64,000 nucleotides of DNA from Nitrospirota bacterium. Lineage in GTDB: Bacteria > Nitrospirota > Thermodesulfovibrionia > Thermodesulfovibrionales > UBA1546. Of the stretch, positions 16,099 through 25,702 are shown in pieces. The stretch covers positions 62,001-126,000 of the forward strand of contig WPIF01000011.1 in NCBI GenBank assembly GCA_009773185.1, written 5' to 3'. A program made the translations under genes and the position numbers. Each line of letters opens with the position of its first letter. Within the stretch, counting starts at the first letter, position 1. The notes under the pieces were generated by a model. The model was given only the letters and a program-made list of their open reading frames with translations. It was not told the origin of the DNA and searched no databases.

Positions 16099-16179
16099 GT
16101 TTTACCTTCCGTTCTTTTCTTTCAGCACGGGTATTACTATAACACGCACAAAAACTGTTAAATCCATGCAACGGGGCAC

Positions 16180-16539
16180 TTAGTTTTGCTTCAAATATTG
16201 TTTTAAATCATGTTTTGACCAACCACCATAACCTGGCCGTCCCGGTACTCCACCGAAACTAGGTCTTCCGGGTCTTCCTGAGAAACCCTGTATGCTTGGG
16301 GTTTCTGACAGGCCAGGGCGGGAAGGTAGGGGACCTGTTGCATTTCGAGTAAACCCTAGAACATCATTGTCGGAATCATAAATAACGCCACGATCAAACC
16401 AGCCGATGTGATTACCATTAAGAGAATATACATTTTGATCTGATATCCAAGAAATAACATCACCGGAATTAGATCGGACGCAGTCCCGATCGAGAATCGC
16501 TGATGCGTTACCATTTCTGTCAAATAACCATTCAGACAT
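16180..16539 (-). CDS. 4-fold beta-flower type protein
   Basis: A 119-residue protein starting at MSEWLFDRNGNASA; AGGAGA lies five bases before this ATG, so the longer frame to 16596 is not used. The first ~75 residues contain repeated short motifs ending in an aromatic: WLFDRNGNASAIL, WISDQNVYSLNGNHIGWFD, GVIYDSDNDVLGFT. This matches the small 4-fold beta-flower domain seen in many bacteria with no known function. The C-terminal part is Gly/Pro/Arg-rich (FSGRPGRPSFGGVPGRPGYG) and likely disordered. It is in an accessory stretch with vapBC and a HEPN-like gene. Confidence 0.6.
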   Translation of the reverse strand: MSEWLFDRNGNASAILDRDCVRSNSGDVISWISDQNVYSLNGNHIGWFDRGVIYDSDNDVLGFTRNATGPLPSRPGLSETPSIQGFSGRPGRPSFGGVPGRPGYGGWSKHDLKQYLKQN

Positions 16540-16646
16540 ATTGTTCTCCTTTTTGATTATTGGCATAACGCGGAAAATGAGGCGCAGGGGCAACAAACCT
16601 GTGCAAAAACAGCCGAGGCTTATTTACCGTCGCCTTAATTGAATTG

Positions 16647-17138
16647 TTATGAACCGGTGTCTTCAATGCTTTTTAAAATTCCATGCAAATACTTTTTTAC
16701 AAGAACATAGCTCTGAGTGAATTCATGGAGTGCATCCTTTCTCTTGACTTTCTTCAGCTTGCCTGAGTGAAAAGAATCCAAAAGATATGAGACCTCTGAG
16801 AGTGTGACAAGAATAGTAGTGTCAGAATGGGCAAATGAATTTCTAATTCTAAGAATTGTATGAAAATGATTCTCATCAATTTTCTTCCAGTTATTTGTTT
16901 CCACTAAAAATAGAAACGCTTTTATTTTTGCTCCGAGATTTAACATAGAATTATTCAAGATAATGTCCTTTAGAAACGGGAGGCGATCTTTCTGAGGAGA
17001 AATATATTGCACTAGTATTTGTTTTATGAGAGATTCAATAGCAATCGTGCGCCCAATAACAAACGCAGTTTCCATCTTAGTTTGGGTAGGATCGAGTACA
17101 GGTTTCCAGTTAGTCTTTTCTTTTTTAATTTTGTTCAT
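16647..17138 (-). CDS. HEPN-like protein
   Basis: A 163-residue alpha-helical protein. ILRIRNSFAHSDTTI contains RNxFAH, the Rx4H motif of HEPN ribonucleases (usual form RN...H). The upstream half is helical and hydrophobic as in stand-alone HEPN/DUF4145-like proteins. HEPN proteins often act as RNases in toxin-antitoxin or defence settings; no nucleotidyltransferase (MNT) partner is next to it, so it may act alone. The AT-rich sequence and its neighbours suggest an accessory gene. Confidence 0.55.
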   Translation of the reverse strand: MNKIKKEKTNWKPVLDPTQTKMETAFVIGRTIAIESLIKQILVQYISPQKDRLPFLKDIILNNSMLNLGAKIKAFLFLVETNNWKKIDENHFHTILRIRNSFAHSDTTILVTLSEVSYLLDSFHSGKLKKVKRKDALHEFTQSYVLVKKYLHGILKSIEDTGS

Positions 17139-17256
17139 AACATTGTTTTCTATACTGCTGCTGCATTTTCACAAAGAATCATAAGTCGTAAGAGAATAAA
17201 AGTCAACTTTTTATATAAAAATTGTTTTTAAATGGTAAAATTATCAGGAGGATAAA

Positions 17257-17934
17257 ATGACTATAGAAACAGGGCTTCTCATACTTGAATCAATACTGCT
17301 TATTGTTACAATTATACTTCTTATTTACAGTATAAAAGAAGGCAGGGGCAGGAAAGGCCTTCTTCTGGAGGTGGGGAAGGCAACAAAAATACTAACAAGG
17401 CAGGAATACTTTCTTACAGTCACTGACTCCATGATGGATGCAAAAACCGAGGTGATAGGGGCTATTACAGGAAGGCTGCCTGCCGGAGATGACAGGAAAA
17501 GGACCCAGGATGTTACTGCCAATATTGAGCGGCTGGCAAAAAATAATGTGAGCGTTAAATACCTCCTGCCGAAATTTCCTGACAGGCTGCATATCGGCTA
17601 TCTGTATACAAAGGCTGGCGCTGAAGTGAGATACAGCGGATGCGCAGTTGTGCATGATATCCGTTACATAGTAGTGGATGAAAAACTTGTTGTTATCGGC
17701 ATCCCTGAGAGCACAGGCGAGAAAGAGGCAACAAAGAAGGGCTACAGGATACCTTCCGAGGGGCTTGCTGTAATCCTCAAGGAGCATTTCTACGGCTGCT
17801 GGGACAAAAATATCCGTTATGAGGATTATGTCAAAGAAGTAATAAAGCAGACCGGCACAACAACCAAATCGCTTGCAAGAGAGCTTCAGATAGACGAAGA
17901 GGAATTAGAAAAACTTACCAAGCCCTCCGCCTAA
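17257..17934 (+). CDS. Membrane-anchored PLD-like/TrmB-C-like protein
   Basis: A 225-residue protein with CAGGAGG upstream of the ATG. Residues 5-24 ([20 protein letters not shown]) form one N-terminal membrane segment; the rest is soluble. The body ([69 protein letters not shown]) resembles the single degenerate phospholipase-D-like domain also found at the C-terminus of TrmB regulators; the full HxKx4D motif is not complete. The C-terminal helix ([17 protein letters not shown]) looks like a helix-turn-helix piece. Its 3' end overlaps ybaB by 30 bp in convergent orientation. Function unknown. Confidence 0.6.
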   Translation: MTIETGLLILESILLIVTIILLIYSIKEGRGRKGLLLEVGKATKILTRQEYFLTVTDSMMDAKTEVIGAITGRLPAGDDRKRTQDVTANIERLAKNNVSVKYLLPKFPDRLHIGYLYTKAGAEVRYSGCAVVHDIRYIVVDEKLVVIGIPESTGEKEATKKGYRIPSEGLAVILKEHFYGCWDKNIRYEDYVKEVIKQTGTTTKSLARELQIDEEELEKLTKPSA

Positions 17935-18243
17935 TCCCGGTATGTTCAGGCCTCCTGTCAGTTTTGACATGTCTTCACTGACCATTTCCTGCGCCCGCCT
18001 CAGAGCCTCGTTGGCTGCTGCGAGGATGAGGTCCTGAAGCATCTCGACATCGTCAGCATTTACAACATCTTTTTCTATTTTTATCGAGATTAACTGTCCT
18101 GCCCCGTTGGCGACGGCAGTGACCATGCCTCCGCCTGCTGCTGCCTCAACTGTTTTAGTCTTGGCCTCTTCCTGCTTTTTCATCATCTCTTCCTGAAGCT
18201 TCTGGGCCTGACGCATAATATCACCGAGCATTTTTTTGGACAT
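17905..18243 (-). CDS. ybaB: YbaB/EbfC nucleoid-associated protein
   Basis: A 112-residue protein. The N-terminal helix ([22 protein letters not shown]), the strand [23 protein letters not shown] and the second helix [23 protein letters not shown] fit YbaB, a DNA-binding dimer. The C-terminus is Gly-rich ([12 protein letters not shown]), as usual. It follows dnaX by 2 bp on the same strand, the common dnaX-ybaB order; recR, often next, is not present. Confidence 0.9.
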   Translation of the reverse strand: MSKKMLGDIMRQAQKLQEEMMKKQEEAKTKTVEAAAGGGMVTAVANGAGQLISIKIEKDVVNADDVEMLQDLILAAANEALRRAQEMVSEDMSKLTGGLNIPGLGGGLGKFF

Positions 18244-18245
18244 AT

Positions 18246-19949
18246 CTATACACCTCCGTTTTGTTTTGGTTTAACATCTATAATCCTTGCATCGAAGAGC
18301 TCCATGGCCTCTTTTACCGAGGGGTCAGCTCTGGCTTTATCTTCCAGCTCTTTCCTTGTCACAGTTTTTTTTGCCTTTGCATCTATCTCAACCACTATCT
18401 TTGTGGGATTCTTGCGGATTCCTGTTGCTATCTTTTCTATGAGGACTGAATTTTTCTTTATCGCGTCAGCAAATATCATAGCATCATTGCTGTTGAATGT
18501 GAGTGTCAGGGTGTTGTTGTTAAGCACTGGTTTTGCCTTTTCGAGTTTTGATGTAATCCTCGGGTCTTCAATCTTCTCCAGGATTGCCTGCAACAATGAA
18601 ATATCGTCTATAGGTTCCATAGTTTGGGTGTTAGGTTTTAGGTTTTGGGTGTTAGATTCTGAAACCTGAACGCTGATTTCTGATACCTGTTCTCTGACTG
18701 GCTCCTGATTTCTGACTTCCGGTTTTTGTTCCCTGACCCCTGACTCCTCGACTCGGCGAGCCGCCTGAGGAGACTGACCCCTAACTCCTGCTGAATCGGT
18801 TCCTTGCGGCACTCCCTTCATAAGCGCCTCGATATTCTCTATTGCCTCTTTTACGGGCTTGAGAGTGCTGATAAAGCTTACCCTTATCAATGACATTTCA
18901 AGGCTGAGGCGCGGTGAAAATGAAGACCTTACTTCTGATTCAGCCTTTACCATCTCCGACAGCATAAGGGTGAGGATATCAGCTGAGACCTTTGGCAGTA
19001 TCTGACGGATTGCATTTATTCCGGTTTCATCCATCTCAAGCGTGTCTTCAGGTTTTTTTACAATCTTTGCAACAAGCAGGTTTCTGAAAAACTCTACAAG
19101 GTCTTTTGCAAAAGACTTGAGGTCCGTTCCCCTGTCTACGAGTTCAGCTATCAGCTTAACAATCTTTTCCCGGTCAGAATCAATAATGGCAATTGATATT
19201 CCGGACAGCATGCCTATATCAGCTATGCCGAGGAGGTCTTTAACTTCTGTATCGGTTATTTCGGAAGAAAAAGACGTTACCTGGTCCAGGATTGTGAGGG
19301 AGTCTCTCATGCTTCCGTCAGCAGCCCTTGCAACCATCTCTATTGCTGAATCAGAGATTTTAATACCTTCCGAGTCTTTGATATGTTTCAGCCTTTCTTT
19401 TATCTTCTGTGCGGATATCCTCCTGAACGGCAGGTGCTGGCATCTTGAAAAAATTGTTGCCGGTATCTTTTTGGCAGCTGTTGTTGCGAGCACGAATATG
19501 GCATGAGGAGGCGGTTCTTCAAGGGTCTTTAACAGGGCATTGAATGCGGATGTGGAAAGCATGTGGGCTTCGTCAATAATATATATTTTGTACCTGCCTC
19601 CCAATGGCGTATATTTAACGCCTTCCCTGAGGTCTCTTATGTCATCAACGCTGTTGTTTGATGCGCCGTCAATTTCAAGCACATCAATTGATGAACCGTC
19701 TTTAATTGCTGTGCAGGATGCGCATACGCCGCACGGTGAAGGCGTCGGCCCTTTTTCGCAGTTCAGGGCCTTTGCAAGTATCCTTGCGGTAGATGTCTTG
19801 CCCACGCCCCTTGGCCCTGAGAATATATAGGCATGCGCAATCTTATTCTGAGAGAGGGAATTCTTCAGAATCCTTGTGATGGGTTCCTGACCGACAAGGT
19901 CATCAAACCCCTGGGGGCGCCATTTTCTTGCAAGTACAAGGTAGCTCAT
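18246..19949 (-). CDS. dnaX: DNA polymerase III subunit gamma/tau
   Basis: A 567-residue clamp-loader ATPase. Walker [14 protein letters not shown] near residue 45, the zinc-module cysteines CGVCASC, Walker [11 protein letters not shown] near 125, sensor residues around [12 protein letters not shown], and the RuvB-like lid. Domain III helices follow to ~370. About residues 385-445 are a low-complexity linker rich in E, Q, S, V (for example [19 protein letters not shown]) encoded by short tandem DNA repeats and one GC-rich palindrome. A tau-like C-terminal domain ([28 protein letters not shown]) follows. It lies just after the SRP RNA and before ybaB. Confidence 0.93.
   Translation of the reverse strand: MSYLVLARKWRPQGFDDLVGQEPITRILKNSLSQNKIAHAYIFSGPRGVGKTSTARILAKALNCEKGPTPSPCGVCASCTAIKDGSSIDVLEIDGASNNSVDDIRDLREGVKYTPLGGRYKIYIIDEAHMLSTSAFNALLKTLEEPPPHAIFVLATTAAKKIPATIFSRCQHLPFRRISAQKIKERLKHIKDSEGIKISDSAIEMVARAADGSMRDSLTILDQVTSFSSEITDTEVKDLLGIADIGMLSGISIAIIDSDREKIVKLIAELVDRGTDLKSFAKDLVEFFRNLLVAKIVKKPEDTLEMDETGINAIRQILPKVSADILTLMLSEMVKAESEVRSSFSPRLSLEMSLIRVSFISTLKPVKEAIENIEALMKGVPQGTDSAGVRGQSPQAARRVEESGVREQKPEVRNQEPVREQVSEISVQVSESNTQNLKPNTQTMEPIDDISLLQAILEKIEDPRITSKLEKAKPVLNNNTLTLTFNSNDAMIFADAIKKNSVLIEKIATGIRKNPTKIVVEIDAKAKKTVTRKELEDKARADPSVKEAMELFDARIIDVKPKQNGGV
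18621..18797. repeat. In-frame short tandem repeats in the dnaX linker
   Basis: Irregular units such as GGGTGTTAGGTTTTA, CTGATTTCTGA and CCTGACCCCTGACTCCT follow one another, then a palindrome CTCGGCGAGCCGCC near 18752. Together they encode the disordered linker between the ATPase core and tau domain. The same type of unit appears in the cobalamin genes. Confidence 0.6.
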
Positions 19950-20062
19950 ATCATATCTTAACTTATAAGCAGGTCAGGCATTGTGTCCGAGCGGTTTTAT
20001 TTTGCCGAAAATGTTGTGCCATGCCCTGCCTAATACCGTTAGCTCTTTTCATCTTTCTCCAA

Positions 20063-20165
20063 CCAGGGGACAACTTGCTGCGGCACCCAGAGAAAATGCT
20101 TACCATTGCTTCCTTCCGGACCTGGTGGGGTTCACACCACTCTGCTGCGCAGGGCCATCCCCTGG
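20063..20165 (-). ncRNA. ffs: Signal recognition particle RNA, small bacterial type
   Basis: The minus strand has the conserved apical loop GGTCCGGAAGGAAGCA within CCACCAGGTCCGGAAGGAAG, the binding site of Ffh and FtsY. The 5' end CCAGGGG (20165 side) pairs with the 3' end CCCCTGG (20063 side), giving a ~103-nt hairpin RNA. It is immediately upstream of dnaX, a common arrangement. Frames called here on either strand are spurious. Confidence 0.93.
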
Positions 20166-20238
20166 CTGCAGAAAAACAATGAATAAAAATATTCACTGTT
20201 TTTAAGTTATGTATTCTAGCATATCTGCTTGCGTTAAA

Positions 20239-21405
20239 TCAGGCTGCTCTCAGGGCATCAACAATATTCATGCGTGCTGCCCTGAATGCAGGAAGCACTC
20301 CGCCTATAAACCCCATGATGAGTGAAAAGAGCAGGGATTTGTAAACAATCCCGAAGGTCAGTGAAAATGAGAAAGCAAGTTCAGAAAAGGTCTGCCAGTT
20401 CATGGTCGAGATTGTAAGAAACTGCATGAAAGAAGCAAAGAGCAGCCCTGCGCATCCGCCTATAAGGCTGAGGAGCAGAGATTCAATGAGGAATGCCGCA
20501 AGTATATTCCGCCTCTGAAACCCGAGCGCGCGGAGAGTGCCTATTTCATCTGTGCGGTTGGCTACTGCCGCATACATGGTAATCATGGCGCCCACAACAG
20601 CCCCGAGGGAAAAGATTATTGTAAGCGACAGCCCAAGGATGCTTAAAAATGTTGCCATCATCTCTGATTGGTCAGTGTAGTATTTTGTTTCCCTTCTTGC
20701 CTCGAGCGTGAGGCGCGGGTCGCTCTCTATTCTGTCTTTGAATCCCTGGAATTCAGAAGAACTGCGGAGTTTAAATAGTATGGATGAATAGACAGGCCTG
20801 CGGAATGCCTGCATGAACTGGTCTGCATCTCCCCATATCTCGGAGTTGTATCCTGTATTGCCTGCATCAAAAATACCTACAACTGTCCAGTCGCGCATCG
20901 CAAAGCGCAGTGTCTCTCCGAGCCCTCCGCCTTTAAATCTTCTGGCTATGCCTGAAGCTGCAAGGATTTCAGACGAGCCATGCCTCGGCATACGGCCTTT
21001 TATCAATTTAACCTGAGGCCGCAAAGGCAGTGAAGATTCGTCAACCCCCCGTAACTGAATCAGGGAAGGCTTATCGCTTCCCCTTCTGGAGAGGCTTACC
21101 AATATAACTATTTCCTTTGCCAGAAGCCTCTTGCCGTTTTCTCCTATGGCAATCTCAGGCTGGCTCTCTATTACAGAGGCCTGCAACCTGTCTACTCCGC
21201 TCATTACCTCGGAATTCGATGCCTTGCGTATCACAACCACATTATCATAAGAGCCTGTCTCGACAAGTGTCTTGCGGAGGCCTTCAGCCAGCATCAGAAC
21301 AGAGGCAAAGACAAAGACAACCAATGCCATGCCGGAGGCCGTAAGTATTGTCGTGAGCCTTCTTGTCCAGAGGTTACGAAAACTGTATGAAAGAGGTATT
21401 TTCAT
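20239..21405 (-). CDS. ABC exporter permease, FtsX/MacB type
   Basis: A 388-residue permease when started at MKIPLSYSF; that ATG overlaps the previous gene's stop (TAATG), and the longer frame to 21456 is unlikely. It has an N-terminal membrane helix (TTILTASGMALVVFVFASVLML), a large extracytoplasmic MacB_PCD-type domain, and three C-terminal helices with the FtsX signature (MITMYAAVANRTDEIGTLRALGFQRRNILAAFLIESLLLSLIGG). It forms a four-gene unit with another permease, an ATPase and an HlyD-type adaptor, so a tripartite exporter for lipids, peptides or drugs is expected. Confidence 0.85.
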   Translation of the reverse strand: MKIPLSYSFRNLWTRRLTTILTASGMALVVFVFASVLMLAEGLRKTLVETGSYDNVVVIRKASNSEVMSGVDRLQASVIESQPEIAIGENGKRLLAKEIVILVSLSRRGSDKPSLIQLRGVDESSLPLRPQVKLIKGRMPRHGSSEILAASGIARRFKGGGLGETLRFAMRDWTVVGIFDAGNTGYNSEIWGDADQFMQAFRRPVYSSILFKLRSSSEFQGFKDRIESDPRLTLEARRETKYYTDQSEMMATFLSILGLSLTIIFSLGAVVGAMITMYAAVANRTDEIGTLRALGFQRRNILAAFLIESLLLSLIGGCAGLLFASFMQFLTISTMNWQTFSELAFSFSLTFGIVYKSLLFSLIMGFIGGVLPAFRAARMNIVDALRAA

Positions 21406-22562
21406 TACCCTATCCTTCTCAGCCCGTCTGCAATGCTCACTTTGACAGCGCGCCACGCAGGGAACACCGCTGCAACAATACCGACTATAAATGTTGCGGC
21501 GATATCCATATAAATAGTCTCTCTCTGTACATTAAATATAGGGAAATATGTGCTCATTGCATCACCGAATGCATTTGCAGCAGGATATGTTGCCGCAATC
21601 CCAAGTGCACAGCCTATGAAAGAGATTATCAGGGATTCGCCGAATATCAGCCCTGCAATATGCCAGCCGCCGAACCCGAGTGTTTTCATTATCGCATATT
21701 CTCCAATGCGCTCCCTTGCTGTCATTGCCATGGTATTTGCCATAACAGCCATGATGATTACTATAACGACAAATGAGACTATCCGGACGGCAATGACAAT
21801 AGCCTCTGTCATAGAGACAAAGCCCATCTGGAATGCCTTTTCTGTTTCTGTTATGGTTTCTGCCAATGAGTTTTTGAATGTCTTGTCTATCGCAGCTGCT
21901 ACATCAGAGGCAAGGTCAGGATTGGTTACATTTACCGTAAACCAGCCGACATGGTCAGCACGGTTAGTGGCTGTCTTTTTCAGGGATTCATTAAGGTAAT
22001 CCCAGTGGAAGAAAAGCTGTGTTTCATCAGAGCTCTTATATTTGCCTTTGTAAATGCCCCTTAGCACAAAATCCCAGTTGCCGGGGAATATTGTGCCTTT
22101 AAGCGTTATTGTATCTCCTATTTTCCAGCCGTATTTCTGCGCTATTTTCCTTCCGGCAACGCATGACTTTCTGTCGCGGATGAAGGCATTTTTCTGGTCT
22201 TCAGAGAGTACAAATTCAGGCCAGAGGTCAAAGACTGTTTTTACATCAACCGCAAAATTCGGGATGAAATTTTTCTCAGAGATATATACGCCGCCGAACC
22301 ACGTTGCATATGATACATCCTTCACGCCGGGTATCTGCCGTATCTTTTCTTTATATGACAATGGAAGAAAGAATATGATTGATATGGAATTTCTTGTAAC
22401 AAGCCGCGATGCGGACGAAGATTCAACGCCTGCATACCATGCGCTAACAACAGTCCTCAAAAGCCCGAATGCGAGAATTGCAATAGTAATTCCGAAAACT
22501 GTGAGAGAGGTGCGGAGCTTGTGCCTGAAGGAATTTTTAAAGAGAAGTTTGAGTATTTGCAT
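21405..22562 (-). CDS. ABC exporter permease, FtsX/MacB type
   Basis: A 385-residue permease with the same plan: N-terminal helix LRTSLTVFGITIAILAFGLL, a periplasmic domain, and three C-terminal helices (IVIAVRIVSFVVIVIIMAVMANTMAMTARERIGEYAIMKTLGF, then IFGESLIISFIGCALGIAATYP). Its start overlaps the ATPase gene by 26 bp and its stop overlaps the next permease start. Two unlike permeases suggest a heterodimeric transporter. Confidence 0.85.
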   Translation of the reverse strand: MQILKLLFKNSFRHKLRTSLTVFGITIAILAFGLLRTVVSAWYAGVESSSASRLVTRNSISIIFFLPLSYKEKIRQIPGVKDVSYATWFGGVYISEKNFIPNFAVDVKTVFDLWPEFVLSEDQKNAFIRDRKSCVAGRKIAQKYGWKIGDTITLKGTIFPGNWDFVLRGIYKGKYKSSDETQLFFHWDYLNESLKKTATNRADHVGWFTVNVTNPDLASDVAAAIDKTFKNSLAETITETEKAFQMGFVSMTEAIVIAVRIVSFVVIVIIMAVMANTMAMTARERIGEYAIMKTLGFGGWHIAGLIFGESLIISFIGCALGIAATYPAANAFGDAMSTYFPIFNVQRETIYMDIAATFIVGIVAAVFPAWRAVKVSIADGLRRIG

Positions 22563-23238
22563 TTAATATGCCCTTGTCCAGATGCCTGATGATATGCGCC
22601 TTCTCGGCTGCGCGCGGATCATGGGTAACCATGATTATTGTTTTCCCGAGTTCGTGCACGAGCCTCTCCATGAGGTCTAATATCTCCTTTGCTGATGCGC
22701 GGTCAAGGTCTCCTGTAGGCTCATCAGCAACGAGTATTGCAGGGTCAGTTACAAATGCGCGTGCAATGGCAACGCGCTGCTGCTGGCCGCCTGAAAGCTG
22801 AGACGGGTAATGTTTCATGCGGTCAGAAAGGTTGACTATCTGCAAGGCCATTTCTACATGCTCTTTGCGCTCTTTTCTTGAAAGGCCGGTAAGAAGCAGC
22901 GGAAGTTCAGCATTTTCAAATGCCGTAAGCACGGGGATGAGATTATAGAACTGGAATATAAAGCCTATGTGCGAGCTCCGCCATTTTGCAAGTCCGGTCT
23001 CCGAGAGCGAAGTAATGTCAATGCCTTCTATGCTTACGCTCCCTGAGTCAACCTTATCAATGCCTGCTATCAGGTTTAATAATGTGCTTTTGCCTGAGCC
23101 GGAAGGGCCCATCAATGCCATGAATTCATTGTCAGCGATATCAAGGGTGATGTCCTGCAGGACAGGGATTATCTGGTTGCCGCGCTTGTAGGATTTAAAG
23201 AGGTTTTTTATCTGAACAATAGCTGTTTTTGTTTCCAT
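22537..23238 (-). CDS. ABC transporter ATPase, LolD/MacB type
   Basis: A 233-residue ATPase: Walker A MGPSGSGKSTLLNLIAGID, Q-loop FIFQFYNLIPVLTAFENAELPLLL, signature LSGGQQQRVAIARAF, Walker B ILVADEPTGDLD and H-loop MVTHD. The FQFYNLIPVLTAFEN form is typical of the LolD/MacB/FtsE group that works mechanically on periplasmic substrates. It directly follows the adaptor gene (stop to start within 1 bp). Confidence 0.92.
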   Translation of the reverse strand: METKTAIVQIKNLFKSYKRGNQIIPVLQDITLDIADNEFMALMGPSGSGKSTLLNLIAGIDKVDSGSVSIEGIDITSLSETGLAKWRSSHIGFIFQFYNLIPVLTAFENAELPLLLTGLSRKERKEHVEMALQIVNLSDRMKHYPSQLSGGQQQRVAIARAFVTDPAILVADEPTGDLDRASAKEILDLMERLVHELGKTIIMVTHDPRAAEKAHIIRHLDKGILNANTQTSL

Positions 23239-24456
23239 CTATTTTTCAGCTATTTTTATCCTTGAGCCGTTCTTTAATTTATCAGAGGGCCTGGCAATTA
23301 TTCTGTCTCCCGGTTTTATTCCGTCAAGGACTTCTGTCATATCGCCGATTTGTTCGCCTGTTTTTACCGGAGTCTCAACTGCTTTACTCTCTTTTACGAG
23401 AAGCACCATCTTTTTGCTGTTCCTGGTAATAACAGATGCCGGGGTAACAGCAATGCGCGGTTTTTGCTCTTCAGGTGTTACAGGCCTGCTTAAAAAAGCC
23501 ACCTTTGCGCTCATCTCCGGCAATATGCGTTTGTCCTTATCAATGAACCGCACCTTTATGAGGACCGTGGCCTTTGTTCTGTCAGCTGTCGGCACGATCA
23601 TATGCACTTCCCCGCGGAGGCGTGAATCAGGCAATGCATCGAGCTGAATCTCGCAGGGCTGTCCCATCTTCACATTCCGGAGATTGGACTCAGATACATC
23701 AACCTCAACCTGGAGTGAGTTCATGTCAGCAATAGTTACAACAGACGCCTTTGCATTTGCTGCTGCACCCAATGGCGTTACAATATCTCCGATGTCAGCA
23801 TTTTTTGTCAGGACCACTGCATCAAAAGGCGCCCGTATCATTGAATATTCCAGAGACACCTTTGCTCCCTGCAATGCGGCCTGATTCGCCTTAATGGCGC
23901 TTTCAGCGCCTTTGACTGCCGCAATTGCTTTTTTGTACCGTGCCTCTGAAGCGTCATGCTCAGCCTTTGTAACCAGCCCCTGTTCAAACAACTCCTTGTT
24001 GCGGTTAAAAGAAAGTGTTGCTTCATTAATCTCTGCCTTTGCCTGCTCAAGATTCGAATATGCAATATTTAAATTTGCCGCTGCCTGGTCTTTTAATGCA
24101 GCTGCATCATCGCTTTCAAGGCGTGCAATTATGTCTCCTTTTTTTACAACGCTTCCTTCCTCAGCTGATATTGATACAAGGCGGCCTGTAAGTTTGGATG
24201 CAACTGCTGCCTTTCTCTGCGCAACAACATATCCGCTTGCGTTAAGTAATGTAAGAGTCTGGGAAGGATAGACCTGCGAAACAGTTGTGACCTCAACATC
24301 TACGGAAGGGGTAAAGATGCCGGCGGAGTAAAGGGATAAAAGCAGGACAGCTGAAATAGACGGCAATGCCCACCTGAGCCATTTCCTGCGTTTCTTCGCA
24401 TGGAATGCTGATTCAGTCTTGTCTATCCTCAGCTTTGAAAGGTCTTCATTCGCCAT
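23239..24456 (-). CDS. HlyD/MacA-type periplasmic adaptor
   Basis: A 405-residue membrane-fusion protein. A single helix WALPSISAVLLLSLYSAGIF (about 30-49) anchors it; then a lipoyl half (GYVVAQRKAAVASKLTGRLVSISAEEGSVVKKGDIIARLES), a long helical hairpin (DQAAANLNIAYSNLEQAKAEI), the second lipoyl half with YSMIRAPFDAVVLTKNADIG, and a beta-barrel. It is the first gene of the four-gene exporter. The hairpin suggests contact with an outer-membrane channel, not encoded here. Confidence 0.88.
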   Translation of the reverse strand: MANEDLSKLRIDKTESAFHAKKRRKWLRWALPSISAVLLLSLYSAGIFTPSVDVEVTTVSQVYPSQTLTLLNASGYVVAQRKAAVASKLTGRLVSISAEEGSVVKKGDIIARLESDDAAALKDQAAANLNIAYSNLEQAKAEINEATLSFNRNKELFEQGLVTKAEHDASEARYKKAIAAVKGAESAIKANQAALQGAKVSLEYSMIRAPFDAVVLTKNADIGDIVTPLGAAANAKASVVTIADMNSLQVEVDVSESNLRNVKMGQPCEIQLDALPDSRLRGEVHMIVPTADRTKATVLIKVRFIDKDKRILPEMSAKVAFLSRPVTPEEQKPRIAVTPASVITRNSKKMVLLVKESKAVETPVKTGEQIGDMTEVLDGIKPGDRIIARPSDKLKNGSRIKIAEK

Positions 24457-24497
24457 CGGTTTTTACTAACCCCTAAACCCTAATTACTGTCTTTTAA

Positions 24498-24588
24498 TGG
24501 CGGAGAGGCAGGGATTTGAACCCTGGGTGCGGGATTAGCGCACACACGATTTCCAGTCGTGCACCTTCAGCCGCTCGGTCACCTCTCC
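24498..24588 (-). tRNA. tRNA-Ser (GGA)
   Basis: A 91-nt gene on the minus strand with acceptor GGAGAGG/CCTCTCC, discriminator G and encoded CCA. The D-loop GAGCGGCTGAAGG is typical of serine tRNA; the anticodon loop CTGGAAA gives GGA; the long variable arm (TGTGCGCTAATCCCGCA) confirms class II; the T-loop is GGTTCAAATCC. Confidence 0.95.
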
Positions 24589-24685
24589 AATGTAAAAATA
24601 TACCTGAAATTTTAACTGATAAGGCGGGGTTTAATCAACTTCAGCGAGAAATTCAAAGCCATTTTTGAAATAAGGATTCAGCAAA

Positions 24686-25645
24686 TCAGATATGGCATCT
24701 CAGGAGGCGGTGCCATTCATTATCTATGGTCTTGACAAGTTTTCTGAAGGGCGTTGATACGCCGAATTCACAGGTCTTGCATATAAAATCATCAGGGCTT
24801 GGTTTTCCCATAAAAATTTTCCCCAGGATATCTATGGCCTGAGCAGAATTCCAGACTTCCTGCAGAGAGCGCTCTTTTACATTGCCCAGTATTACCTTCC
24901 TTGCCATATCTTCGCAGCACAGCACCGCATCACCGTTAGAAGAAATAACCATATCTCTGAGGGGCAGGGTTTTTTTGCAGCCCTTAAGCTTATTGCCGGG
25001 ATATTTTAAGTTCCATGAGGCGCAGTTATCCAGAAGGCCTGTGCGGGAATTGGGCAGAAATATCTTTACCGAGACATCCCGCTCTTTCCAGTAGCGTTTT
25101 ACCTTGAGGACCTCTCCCAAGGGCCACTCATAGGGGATGGCGCGTATGTGGATCTTCTTTTTAGGGTAGTGTTCGATGAGGTATTCGATATTTTTAATGG
25201 TTATGCCGAAGTCCAGTCCCATTACATGGCGGTAGACATCAGGAGTAATGCCGTGACAGCTTATGTAAATTGGTCCCTTAAAACCGGTTGAGATCAACTT
25301 GTCGGTGCGCTCAGGGGTCAACAGGAAGGCATTGGTCTGGATTATGAAATCGAGGCCTGCATTAAGGACATATGATATTTTTTTGAAGACATTCGGGTCT
25401 ATAAAGAGGTCTCCCATATTGCAAAATATCACATGCCCCCGTATTGCATGGTTTTTTGCAATCGAGGAAAATTCGTCTATAACCTTTGTAAAAAGACTTT
25501 CTTCCATCATCCCCATCGGAAGTTTTTTGGATAATTCGCGGTACGGGCATGTTTTGCATGAGGCATTGCAATAAGAGTGTATGTCAACAATTATATTGGA
25601 TGGGTAGGGCAGGCGTGTAAAGCTGCCTATTTTCGTGCTTTCCAT
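24686..25645 (-). CDS. Radical SAM/SPASM-type protein
   Basis: A 319-residue protein. CNASCKTCPY (about residues 27-36) is the CxxxCxxC cluster motif with DIHSYCNASC context. The C-terminus has CKKTLPL...GDAVLCCEDMARKVILGNV and ICKTCEFG, an abbreviated SPASM region binding an auxiliary cluster. Such enzymes modify peptides, sugars or cofactors; no precursor peptide gene is seen nearby. It is followed by gatB on the same strand, with no overlap. Confidence 0.8.
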   Translation of the reverse strand: MESTKIGSFTRLPYPSNIIVDIHSYCNASCKTCPYRELSKKLPMGMMEESLFTKVIDEFSSIAKNHAIRGHVIFCNMGDLFIDPNVFKKISYVLNAGLDFIIQTNAFLLTPERTDKLISTGFKGPIYISCHGITPDVYRHVMGLDFGITIKNIEYLIEHYPKKKIHIRAIPYEWPLGEVLKVKRYWKERDVSVKIFLPNSRTGLLDNCASWNLKYPGNKLKGCKKTLPLRDMVISSNGDAVLCCEDMARKVILGNVKERSLQEVWNSAQAIDILGKIFMGKPSPDDFICKTCEFGVSTPFRKLVKTIDNEWHRLLRCHI

Positions 25646-25702
25646 GTATTCCTAGTTTAAAAGTTTACGGCAGGCAGAGTCAATTTTATTTAGATGACGC
25701 GG

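Noticed and set aside
19963-20196. Open frames on both strands over the SRP RNA
   Set aside because: The region has the conserved SRP apical loop and closing stem; the frames are incidental.
24498-24588. tRNA-Ser as an integration site for an island
   Set aside because: No integrase and no repeated tRNA 3' end is visible on either side.
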